Below the pieces are notes generated by a model, which was not told the DNA's origin, made no database searches, and saw only the letters and a list, made by a program, of their open reading frames with translations. The translations under genes were made by a program, and so were the position numbers. Source: Acidobacteriota bacterium (lineage in GTDB: Bacteria > Acidobacteriota > Terriglobia > Terriglobales > Acidobacteriaceae). From it: a stretch of DNA of 40,530 nucleotides. The stretch is from assembly GCA_021790995.1 (NCBI GenBank), contig JAJYFA010000016.1, positions 1 through 40,530 of the forward strand, read 5' to 3'. How positions within the stretch are numbered: the stretch's first letter is position 1; each line of letters begins with the position of its first letter. Below, in pieces: positions 33,992 to 40,530 of the stretch.

Positions 33992-35716
33992 TTAGTGGAC
34001 AGCGCCCGGGCCGGGCCCCTCACCGGGACGGTTCTTGCTCAGGAGAAATGCCAGCGCCACCAGAACGAGTGAGACCCAGGAAAGTTCCATGTAGACATCC
34101 TGATAGCCCTGCGTCTGCGCCTGCTGGTTGAGCTGCATGTAGACCTGCGCCAGCGCCATGTGGCTTGCGTTGGCCGCGCCGAAGGAGTTGCCCAGAAAGC
34201 CGGACAGCGCCCGCGTGTGCTGATCGAAGGCGGGAGTTCCCGGCGTCATGGCCTGCTGCAGGTGCTGCTGGTGCCAGAGAGAGCGGCTGGTGACCTGCGC
34301 GTTGGTGACGGCGATCAGGATGGATCCGCCGATGTTGCGCACGAAGTTGATGAGGCCGGCCACCTGATTGCTCTGCTCCTTCGGCATGCCCACGTAGGCC
34401 GCGTTGGTGATGGAGATGAAACAGAACGGCAGGGGCATCATCTGCACCACGCGCAGCCACGACGCCTCCGCAAAACTCATCTGGAGATTGGTGACATGGG
34501 CCGCGTAGCGGAAGGTGATGAAGAGCATGGTGAAGCCAAGGGCGGCGAGCCAGCGCGCGGCAACCTTCCCCGTGGCAAAGCCGGCGAAGGGCATGACGAA
34601 CAGCAGCGCAACACCGCCGGCGGTCAAGGCCAGGCCGGCCGTGGTGGCGTTGTAGCCGAGCAGTTGCTGCGTGAACTGCGGCTGCAGAACGGTGTTGGCG
34701 TTGAGCACGCCGCCCACCAGCAGCATCAGGAAGCAGCAGATGGCAAAGTTCCTGAAGCGGAAGAGACGCAGGTTGATGAGCGGGTCCTTCTGGCGCCACT
34801 CCCAGACGATGAGGCCGATCATGCCAATGGCAAAGAGAAGGCAGAAGACGCGGATGAAGTCCGAGGCGAACCAGTCGTTCTCTTCGCCCTTGTCGAGCAT
34901 GATCTGCAGGCCGCCCATGGCCAGGGTCAGAAAAGCCAGACCCATGTAGTCCATATTGCGCAGGCGCGAGGGATCGGCCTTGATCCATGGCGGATCTTCG
35001 ACCATGCGCGTTACCAGCAGAAAGGCCAGGATGCCGACGGGGATGTTGATGAAGAAGATCCAGCGCCAGGAGAAGTTGTCGGTGATCCAGCCGCCCAGCG
35101 TGGGTCCAATCGAAGGCGCGAGCACGGCGACCAGTCCGTAGAGAGCAAAGGCCTGGCCGCGCTTGTGGGGCTCGAAGGAGTCGGCCATGATGGCCTGCGC
35201 CATCGGCTGCATCCCGCCACCGAAGGCGCCCTGCAACACGCGGCACACCAACAGGATGGTGAGTGATGGCGCCGCGCCACAAAAGAAGCTCGCAATGGTG
35301 AAGCCCGTGATGCAGAGAGTAAAAAAGTTGCGGCGGCCCATCAAAGAGCTGGCCCAGCCGCCCAGTGGCAGCACAATGGCGTTTGAGACCAGGTAGCTGG
35401 TGAGCACCCATGTGGCCTCGTCGGTGCTGGCGCCGAGCGCGCCTCCGATGTGCGGCAGGGCGACATTGGCGATGGAGGTGTCGAGCACCTCCATGAATGC
35501 CCCCAGCGCCACCGTCATGGCGATGAGCCAGGGATTGACACGGGGCTTCCAGTGGTCGTGGGCGGAAAGATCGGGCGAAAGATCGGGCGAAAGATCGGGC
35601 GAAAGATCGGGATTGACCGCCGTCGCCGGGAGATTGCCGGGGTTTGCGCCTGCCAGTGCACGCACGCCCTCACGGCCTGATCGCGGCGCGGGCAGTGTGG
35701 CGTCGATCGCTGACAA
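33992..35716 (-). CDS. DHA2-family MFS multidrug exporter, EmrB/QacA-like
   Basis: This is a 14-helix MFS exporter that uses proton antiport. Conserved signs are MEVLDTSIANVALPHI (motif D1 of the 14-TM family), VLTSYLVSNAIVLPLGGW, LASSLMGRRNFF-like loop, LQGAFGGGMQPMAQAIM, GPTLGGWITDNFSWRWIFFINIPVG (motif C and beyond, listed in pieces here) and INFVRNIGGSI. The N-terminus before helix 1 has the repeat NPDLSPDLSPDLSPDLS encoded by a 12-bp tandem repeat (35565-35611), so this cytoplasmic tail can vary in length without a frameshift. The start is TTG, supported by AGGAGA 7 nt upstream. No EmrA-type adaptor gene is adjacent. Substrate unknown. Confidence 0.92.
   Translation of the reverse strand: MSAIDATLPAPRSGREGVRALAGANPGNLPATAVNPDLSPDLSPDLSPDLSAHDHWKPRVNPWLIAMTVALGAFMEVLDTSIANVALPHIGGALGASTDEATWVLTSYLVSNAIVLPLGGWASSLMGRRNFFTLCITGFTIASFFCGAAPSLTILLVCRVLQGAFGGGMQPMAQAIMADSFEPHKRGQAFALYGLVAVLAPSIGPTLGGWITDNFSWRWIFFINIPVGILAFLLVTRMVEDPPWIKADPSRLRNMDYMGLAFLTLAMGGLQIMLDKGEENDWFASDFIRVFCLLFAIGMIGLIVWEWRQKDPLINLRLFRFRNFAICCFLMLLVGGVLNANTVLQPQFTQQLLGYNATTAGLALTAGGVALLFVMPFAGFATGKVAARWLAALGFTMLFITFRYAAHVTNLQMSFAEASWLRVVQMMPLPFCFISITNAAYVGMPKEQSNQVAGLINFVRNIGGSILIAVTNAQVTSRSLWHQQHLQQAMTPGTPAFDQHTRALSGFLGNSFGAANASHMALAQVYMQLNQQAQTQGYQDVYMELSWVSLVLVALAFLLSKNRPGEGPGPGAVH
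35565..35611 (-). repeat. 12-bp tandem repeat in the exporter N-terminus
   Basis: Nearly four copies of GAAAGATCGGGC (35565, 35577, 35589, 35601 partial) encode repeated DLSP in the cytoplasmic tail. In-frame copy-number change is possible. Confidence 0.85.
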
Positions 35717-36133
35717 CAGAGGTCTCCTGAAAGTGCGCTGGCTTTTTTGAATGTTGTTTGGCCGGGGAAAAGCTCATCGCTGCCGCAGGCTAGATCGCGG
35801 CGCGCAAAATTCCGCTGGCAAGCCGGTAATGCATCCGGGTAGTACTTATAGATTAATAGATTCGCAAGCGCGGCATAGGGTGCAGAGATTCGAGTCCGCG
35901 CCGGTCATGGGCGCGGCCGGCATTGCCGGGGCAGGGCGTTCTGGCAGCATCCATCGCGCGATGGCTTTGGGGATCTGAATTCTATGAGGATTTGACGCAG
36001 GAGCTGAGTCGCTGCCCTCGGCTGCGTGCGGTCAGTATCCGGTCAGCTTCCCGGATCCCGAATCGGGACCCGAGAAACCCGGAGCGGTGCAAAGTCTCAC
36101 CTTCCCATGCGCAGGAGCACAACGCCGAGCGAG
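35717..36133. other. 417-bp spacer between the exporter and VWFA-protein genes
   Basis: No coding region is convincing. An AT-rich patch near 35850-35870 contains ATAGATTA and ATAGATTC as a direct repeat and could hold a promoter for the leftward exporter gene (TATAAG and TATTAAT on the minus strand). TCCCGAATCGGGA at 36056-36068 is a palindrome. I see no RNA gene. Confidence 0.35.
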
Positions 36134-37075
36134 TTACTTCGAGACGGGGTACACCCAGACTTCCTGCGGCGCGTCGACCTTGACGTGCGCGCTGACTGAG
36201 AGCTTGATCGACTGCATCTCGGGCTTGTCGCCGATCGTCGTCATGAATTCCATCTCGTACTGGTTGTCGAGGCGGCGGCTGATGTCTTCAAAGTAGGGGA
36301 CGAAGCTCACCGGATTGCCTAAACCTTGCCAGTAGCTGGTACCCCCCGTGCCCGCGGTAAGCTGAGCCAGCAGATTCTGGCCGTCGTCGGCGCCGTATTC
36401 CGTGCGGTCCAGGAAGTCGGCACTGCGCCAGTAGATGGCGTAGACGATCAGGTGCGCGCGCACCGCGTCATCCATGGCGGCCTGGACGTAGGGATCTTCA
36501 GGGTCGTAGCGCACCTCGTAGTAGTCGATGCCGTCGGTGATCATAACCACTTCGCGCCGTGCGTGCATATCGCTCGATGGCCAGTTTTTTGCCAGAGACG
36601 ATAGGCAGAAGTAAGGGCTGGCGCTGATGGCCGCGCCTCCATGAACCGGCAAATGCAAACCGCGAAGCGCCGCGTTGTGATCCGTTGTGAGCGGCCCAGC
36701 AAGTTGCGCCATCCCATTGAACATATAGCCGACGCTGACCTTCGTGCCTGGCCGCAGGTTCTGGATGAACTTTGCAATGTCGCTCATCTGCGTTCCCAGG
36801 CTGGTGCGCGCGCCATCGTCGATAAGAACCACCAGTTCCACGTCGCTCTCGGGGCTGTGCAGCGGCATGAAGCGGGTGATCTCCGTATTCTTGCCGTTCA
36901 CTTTCAGATGCAATGCAGACTGGGGAACGCCGCCAGGTGCTTCCTTCTTGGGAACGACGGTGACGATCGTGCCTGTTTGCACCGGCTGCTTTTGCTCGGC
37001 GGCCATGGCAAACGTGGCTGCGAGCATCGCTCCGCCCGCGAACAAGACAGCAGCTTGAAGTTTGTGCCCGTGCAT
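36134..37075 (-). CDS. Secreted VWFA-related protein (acidobacterial type)
   Basis: The protein has a signal peptide (AAVLFAGGAMLAATFAMAA, cleavage before EQKQ) and a von Willebrand A-like domain. VVLIDDGARTS starts the domain where the MIDAS DxSxS would be; here it reads DDGAR, so the metal site is degenerate. VMITDGIDYYEVRYDPED and LIVYAIYWRSADF form the later strands, and QNLLAQLTAGTGGTSYW is the matching late segment. This layout fits the VWFA-related domain described mainly from Acidobacteria, whose role is unknown but extracellular. The ATG at 37075 is chosen because AAAGGAG lies upstream and the signal peptide follows. Confidence 0.8.
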   Translation of the reverse strand: MHGHKLQAAVLFAGGAMLAATFAMAAEQKQPVQTGTIVTVVPKKEAPGGVPQSALHLKVNGKNTEITRFMPLHSPESDVELVVLIDDGARTSLGTQMSDIAKFIQNLRPGTKVSVGYMFNGMAQLAGPLTTDHNAALRGLHLPVHGGAAISASPYFCLSSLAKNWPSSDMHARREVVMITDGIDYYEVRYDPEDPYVQAAMDDAVRAHLIVYAIYWRSADFLDRTEYGADDGQNLLAQLTAGTGGTSYWQGLGNPVSFVPYFEDISRRLDNQYEMEFMTTIGDKPEMQSIKLSVSAHVKVDAPQEVWVYPVSK

Positions 37076-37394
37076 AAGTACTTGCTCCTTTCGCGCTGGG
37101 GGCCCATGGTGGGCGTGCCCCAACTCGTCTCACAAGTTTAGATGCAGCTGGAAGAATAAGCACTGCAAATATGGGCCTTGGAATGCCAGGCGCACCGCTG
37201 TAAGGCGCAATATATTAAAAATAAAGGATTTGTTGTGATGTGGGGTTCTTCCCGATGAGGTGACCTTACTCGTGCTACGGACCGTTTGGGCGCCGGGATG
37301 GTTCCTGAAGCCGTTGCCGTGACGGCGCGCATCTGTGACCAAAGTCGCTGTTCGCAGCCTGCCGCCGCATTAGTCTGCCTTTAGCGAGGGAGAG
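37076..37394. other. 319-bp divergent promoter region
   Basis: This spacer lies between the leftward VWFA-type gene and the rightward NapH-like gene. An AT-rich stretch near 37205-37240 (TATATT on the minus strand) may be the promoter of the former. For the latter, a near-palindrome at 37335-37350 lies upstream of a weak -10, TAGTCT (37371-37376). Confidence 0.5.
37335..37350 (+). promoter_or_regulatory. 16-bp near-palindrome upstream of the NapH-like gene
   Basis: GTGACCAAAGTCGCTG contains GTGAC-N4-GTCGC, the 14-bp spacing of FNR/DNR-type sites with altered half-sites. Its centre (37341.5) is about 32 nt before the centre of a -10-like TAGTCT, hence near -41.5. An identical 16-mer precedes the radical SAM gene. 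Confidence 0.5.
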
Positions 37395-38501
37395 ATGGCG
37401 ACGCCGGTGCTGGAGAGAATCGAGAGCAATCCCGTAAAAAAGAAGCCGATCCGCCGCCCCATGCCCGATCGGTCCCAACGCATCCGCCACATCGTGCAGG
37501 CAGCGTTTGTGGTGTTGAACGTCTGGATTGGCGCGCAGTTCTATCTGTGGGTGCGCTTCTTCGAGCGCGGCGGCCACGGGTTTGCAGTTCCCCGACCTGC
37601 GGGCGTCGAAGGCTGGCTGCCCATCGCCGGCCTGATGAACACCAAAGAATTCTTCCTCACTGGCCGCGTCTCCGCCATTCATCCGGCGGCGATGTTTCTG
37701 TTCATGGCCTTCGTAGCGATCAGCCTGCTGGCGAAGAAGGCCTTCTGTTCCTGGATCTGTCCGGTTGGCACGATCTCGGAATCGCTCTGGAAGCTCGGGC
37801 GCAAGCTCTTCCGGCGCAGTCTTCATCTGCCGCTCTATCCACCGCGCTGGCTCGACATTCCTCTTCGCGGCCTCAAATACGTGTTGCTGGGCTTCTTCCT
37901 CTTCGTGGTTGGAACCATGTCGGCCGACGCGCTTCAAAGCTTTATGGCCACGCCTTATGGCCTGATCGCCGATGTCAAGATGCTGAACTTCTTCCGCAAC
38001 ATGGGAGAGACGGCGGCCATCATTATTGTGCTGCTGGTGGTCGGCTCCATGCTGGTCGAGAACTTCTGGTGCCGCTACCTATGTCCGTATGGCGCGTTGA
38101 TGGGCCTGGTCTCGCTGCTGAGCCCGATCAAGATTCGCCGCGACGCCGATGCCTGCATCGATTGCGGCAAATGCGCCAGGGCCTGCCCGGCCGCACTGCC
38201 CGTCGACCGGCTGGTGCAGATCCGCTCCGTCGAGTGCACCGCGTGCATGGAGTGCGTGGCAGCATGCCCCTCGGCGAATGCGCTGCAGCTTGCGCTTCCA
38301 CCCCGGCGCAGCAATGCTCCGGCCCAGCGCTGGCTGCGCCGAGCGCTTTCGCCGCTTGCGGTTGCATGCCTGATCGTGTACCTCTTTCTCGGAGCCGTTC
38401 TCTTTGCCCATGCCACGAACCACTGGCAAACGCGCATCCCGAGCCAGATGTATCTCGATCTGATTCCCAATGCCGATAGCTTTGCGCATGGCGGCATGTG
38501 A
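37395..38501 (+). CDS. NapH-like membrane-bound 4Fe-4S ferredoxin
   Basis: This integral membrane protein, about five helices, has two CxxxCP motifs (FCSWICPVG and WCRYLCPYG) and two ferredoxin clusters (CIDCGKCARACP, CTACMECVAACP). Both types are typical of the NapH/NosR/RdxA/CcoG group, which transfers electrons between the quinone pool or membrane and periplasmic or cytoplasmic reductases. Hydrophobic segments are near IVQAAFVVLNVWIGAQF, AAMFLFMAFVAISLLA, VLLGFFLFVVG, AAIIIVLLVVGSMLV and VACLIVYLFLGAVLF. The start is backed by GAGGGAGAG. The partner reductase is not nearby. The shared 16-bp motif suggests co-regulation with the radical SAM-hemerythrin operon. Confidence 0.88.
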   Translation: MATPVLERIESNPVKKKPIRRPMPDRSQRIRHIVQAAFVVLNVWIGAQFYLWVRFFERGGHGFAVPRPAGVEGWLPIAGLMNTKEFFLTGRVSAIHPAAMFLFMAFVAISLLAKKAFCSWICPVGTISESLWKLGRKLFRRSLHLPLYPPRWLDIPLRGLKYVLLGFFLFVVGTMSADALQSFMATPYGLIADVKMLNFFRNMGETAAIIIVLLVVGSMLVENFWCRYLCPYGALMGLVSLLSPIKIRRDADACIDCGKCARACPAALPVDRLVQIRSVECTACMECVAACPSANALQLALPPRRSNAPAQRWLRRALSPLAVACLIVYLFLGAVLFAHATNHWQTRIPSQMYLDLIPNADSFAHGGM

Positions 38502-38564
38502 GCGGAAGTTGCGGGAATGGAGGATCCCGACCAGATTCGTCCCGCGCGCGTAAATGCTCTGCCG

Positions 38565-39098
38565 CTATTGCCTGCGCGCGCGAAACTCCTCACCGATGGC
38601 GGCAATGACTTGCGCATCCAGAGCCTCGGCGGCGCAGGGAAAGACGACGCGCTCCTCAAGCTCGATGTGCTCTTCATAAAGGCTTTTGATCTGGCTGGCA
38701 GTGGCGGCGAGTTGTTCCTCTTCCTCGGCGGATAAGCGGCCCGCATCGATCCACTTGCGGTAAAGCGCCTCAATTATTGCGTGCAACTCGTTCGCGCGCC
38801 GGTGATCGCTTTCCAATCCGCCGGTCGCTTCCGCCGCCTGGTCTGTGGTTGCCGCGCGAAGCCGCGGGAAGAGCGACTCTTCTTCGTCCGCGTTATGCCG
38901 CTGGCCGCCTGCACGAAAATACTGGAGCGAGGCCTCCACGGCTTCACGCTCTTCGTCTGTCACGCGGCGTCCACGGGCGCGCCCGGCAACCAGGCACAGA
39001 ATGTTGAGAAAATGCTCGATGCGGCGGTGGCAGTCCACCAACATGCCGATCGGATCGTCAAATCCGCTGTCGGGTTTGGCGCCAATTTGAATTCCCAT
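38565..39098 (-). CDS. Hemerythrin-like HHE-domain protein
   Basis: This 177-residue four-helix di-iron protein has the full set of candidate ligands: H24 and H29 in DCHRRIEHF, H68 with E72 in RHNADEEESLFP, H99 and H106 in ESDHRRANELH, and H144 with E148 in EEHIELEERVVFP. Such proteins sense or handle O2 or NO, or repair iron-sulfur clusters (YtfE/RIC group). It starts 3 bp after the radical SAM gene; CAGGGAG, in the end of that gene, can serve as the ribosome binding site, so the two form an operon. Confidence 0.92.
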   Translation of the reverse strand: MGIQIGAKPDSGFDDPIGMLVDCHRRIEHFLNILCLVAGRARGRRVTDEEREAVEASLQYFRAGGQRHNADEEESLFPRLRAATTDQAAEATGGLESDHRRANELHAIIEALYRKWIDAGRLSAEEEEQLAATASQIKSLYEEHIELEERVVFPCAAEALDAQVIAAIGEEFRARRQ

Positions 39099-39101
39099 GC
39101 T

Positions 39102-40244
39102 TCAGGCTCCCTGCAATACATGAAGGTTCGATGCGTGTTTCACGCTTGAAGACGGAATAAACCCCTTGGGGATGTAAGAGCAGCACGGCTCTTCATCGAA
39201 GGGATTGCCGGTGAGCGCGTAGGCGCGGGCGCGCGAACCGCCGCAAATCTGTTTGAACTCGCAGGCGCCGCACTTGCCTTCGAGGCGTGAGGGATCGCGC
39301 AGCGCAAGAAACAGAGGCGACTCCCGGTAAATGCGCGCCAGCGGCTGTTCGCGGATGTTGCCTGCGGAAACCGGCAGGAATCCGCTCGGGAAAACGTCGC
39401 CGGTATGCGAGATGAAGACGAAGCCCTTGCCGTCATTGAGCCCGCGCGGCGCGCGGCCGATGGTGTCGGGCAGTTTCTCCGGCGATTCCATTGTTATGCC
39501 CGCGCGGCGTTCGGCGGCGCGTTGCTGCAGGAGATAGCGCCGGTAGTGTTGCGCCTCGGTGGTCTTGATGTCAAAGGGCGCAATCTGCGAGAGCTGGTGG
39601 AGCCTGGCAAACACCTGCTCGAACTCATCGGCATTCAAGAGGTCGTTCAGTTTGCCGCGGCCCGTCGGCACCAGGAAGAAGACGCTCCAAAGCGTGATCT
39701 TCAGTTGTTCCATCAGCGCAACCAGTTCGTCGATCTCGCCGATATTGCGGCGGCTGAACGTGGTGTTGATCTGCACGGGAAGTCCGGCCTCGTTGGCCCA
39801 GCGCACGGCGTCAAGCGTGCGGGCAAAGGAGCCGCTCATGCCGCGGAAGGCGTCGTGCGTGGCCGCGCCCGCGCCGTCCATACTCACGGCGAGCCGCGCC
39901 AGGCCGGCGGCTTTGAGCCGAAACACGACCTCGCGCGTCAGCAGGGGCGTGGCGCTTGGAGTGAGCGAAACGCGCACTCCCACTTGTCGCGCGTGGACGA
40001 TGAGATCGAAGAGATCGGGCCGCTTGATGGGATCGCCGCCCGTGAGCACAAATACGGGAACACGCATGGCGGCAATGGCATCGATCAGCCGCTTGCCTTC
40101 CTCGGTGCTGAGCTCCAGTGGGTGGCGCTCGGGCTGCGCCGATGCGCGGCAGTGCACGCAAGCCAGGTCGCAAGCCTGCGTCATCTCCCAGATCGCCAGA
40201 AATGGCTTTTCGCTAAAGTCGATGGTTTCCGCCGGAATCTGCAT
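39102..40244 (-). CDS. Radical SAM/SPASM-type protein (NirJ/AhbD-like)
   Basis: The radical SAM cluster motif CDLACVHC (C25, C29, C32) lies in IWEMTQACDLACVHCRAS. LTGGDPIKRPDL is the GGDP (GGE-type) segment, followed by VSMDGAGAATHDAFRG and INTTFSRRN. A C-terminal cysteine set (KCGACEFKQICGGSRAR, EPCCSY) would bind an auxiliary Fe-S cluster, as in SPASM proteins. The layout is nearest to haem d1/AhbD-type and TIGR04053-type radical SAM proteins, but the substrate is unknown. The ATG at 40244 is preferred over an upstream TTG; GAGGAG lies 12 nt before it. A 16-bp motif shared with the NapH-like gene lies upstream. The hemerythrin gene follows. Confidence 0.88.
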   Translation of the reverse strand: MQIPAETIDFSEKPFLAIWEMTQACDLACVHCRASAQPERHPLELSTEEGKRLIDAIAAMRVPVFVLTGGDPIKRPDLFDLIVHARQVGVRVSLTPSATPLLTREVVFRLKAAGLARLAVSMDGAGAATHDAFRGMSGSFARTLDAVRWANEAGLPVQINTTFSRRNIGEIDELVALMEQLKITLWSVFFLVPTGRGKLNDLLNADEFEQVFARLHQLSQIAPFDIKTTEAQHYRRYLLQQRAAERRAGITMESPEKLPDTIGRAPRGLNDGKGFVFISHTGDVFPSGFLPVSAGNIREQPLARIYRESPLFLALRDPSRLEGKCGACEFKQICGGSRARAYALTGNPFDEEPCCSYIPKGFIPSSSVKHASNLHVLQGA

Positions 40245-40278
40245 GTATTCAGGAGACTCCTCACCGCCTTTTCGCGCA

Positions 40279-40294
40279 GTGACCAAAGTCGCTG
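40279..40294 (-). promoter_or_regulatory. 16-bp near-palindrome upstream of the radical SAM-hemerythrin operon
   Basis: GTGACCAAAGTCGCTG here is identical to 37335-37350. It lies 35-50 nt before the ATG at 40244 and contains GTGAC-N4-GTCGC. In the direction of transcription it reads GCGAC-TTTG-GTCAC. No clear -10 box is seen downstream. Confidence 0.5.
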
Positions 40295-40351
40295 GAAAGA
40301 CGAGTGCGCCGTAGCGGCCGCACCTGCATCCATCCAGCCTGCATTGGCTGG

Positions 40352-40530
40352 CTAATCCAGAAATTCGCGCACGAACGCGTCCTGGGAGTGCACGAGTTCG
40401 CGCAGCGAGCCGTCGAAGATCAGCCGGCCCTCGTTGAGCATGAGAAAGGTGGTGTCGGGGTTGGTTTCACCTTCAGGTAGCGGAACCATACGCTCCTGTT
40501 CGCTGTCAAAACGATGCGTGCAGATCGTGA
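40352..40530 (-). CDS. ABC transporter ATP-binding protein, C-terminal fragment
   Basis: Only the last 59 codons are inside the window; the gene continues past the right edge. The frame reads CTHRFDSEQERM..., then FLMLNEGRLIFDGSLREL and ends DAFVREFLD, closing with TAG. This matches the end of ABC ATPase subunits such as MlaF/Ttg2A, where the H-loop His (here in TICTHRF) is followed by L-x-x-GRI-x-x-DG and a final VRQFL. A phospholipid-transport (Mla) subunit is the best guess. The radical SAM gene starts 107 bp downstream on the same strand. Confidence 0.7.
   Translation of the reverse strand, partial: TICTHRFDSEQERMVPLPEGETNPDTTFLMLNEGRLIFDGSLRELVHSQDAFVREFLD

Noticed and set aside
33774-33995. 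Short overlapping frames on both strands before the cytochrome c gene
   Set aside because: No start signals, no domain, and equally long frames exist on both strands, as expected by chance at this GC content.
35880-35915. tRNA T-arm-like sequence (GATTCGAGTCC)
   Set aside because: No matching T stem, anticodon arm or acceptor stem can be built around it.
36056-36068. TCCCGAATCGGGA palindrome as a regulatory site
   Set aside because: Single copy, far from a clear promoter, and short GC-rich palindromes are expected by chance.
38540-38585. CGCGCGCG/GCGCGCG terminator between the NapH-like and hemerythrin genes
   Set aside because: The arms are simple CG runs with a 28-nt loop and no T tract; not convincing as a terminator.

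Overview
The window is a GC-rich bacterial chromosome segment with dense gene packing, about 30 protein genes, no rRNA or tRNA, and no prophage or transposase. It most likely comes from an Acidobacteriota (Terriglobia-type) genome. Pointers are a VWFA-related secreted protein of the type abundant in that phylum, an outer-membrane (diderm) gene set, the mix of housekeeping genes, and many short degenerate tandem repeats at gene edges. The phylum assignment is an inference from gene content, not proven.

Layout. Positions 1-4700 hold a UvrC-like GIY-YIG protein, ribulose-phosphate epimerase, a BamD-like tetratricopeptide protein and an AbrB/VapC-type toxin-antitoxin pair behind a clear inverted-repeat operator. 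Positions 4790-10480 are a co-oriented housekeeping run: valS, nadC, birA and coaX (tRNA charging, NAD, biotin and CoA synthesis). Positions 10580-18620 alternate in direction: an MFS exporter, a Tat-exported GH29 fucosidase with a LacI-like operator, a LarA-type racemase, folP, a PBP4-type carboxypeptidase and a secreted LolA-like protein. Positions 18890-27150 carry rpsA, an ABC-F ATPase, an AAA_14/DUF4143 ATPase preceded by five 22-bp repeats, and ppc. Positions 27200-31100 run leftward: hypC-hypD-hypE (NiFe hydrogenase maturation), with a perfect CRP/FNR-type site in front of hypC, and a YfiH/laccase-domain protein. Positions 31650-40530 hold a membrane-anchored unknown, a short-chain dehydrogenase, a cytochrome c, a DHA2 exporter, the VWFA-related protein, a NapH-like membrane ferredoxin, a radical SAM-hemerythrin operon and the 3' end of an ABC-transporter ATPase gene.

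Three things stand out. First, an identical 16-bp near-palindrome lies upstream of both the NapH-like gene and the radical SAM-hemerythrin operon, suggesting one CRP/FNR-like regulon of redox genes. Together with the CRP/FNR-type site at hypCDE this points to anaerobic or redox control. Second, degenerate 7-nt and 8-nt tandem repeats sit at gene boundaries; they encode stop codons (birA, hypD), protein tails (HypC) and apparently the ribosome binding site of coaX, and a palindromic 42-bp element is duplicated in frame inside birA. Third, the AAA_14 ATPase gene has a 22-bp repeat array that carries consensus -10 hexamers and runs into its own N-terminal codons.

Several genes that lack a Shine-Dalgarno sequence have a -10-like hexamer 8-9 nt before the start codon, which suggests leaderless or nearly leaderless transcripts.
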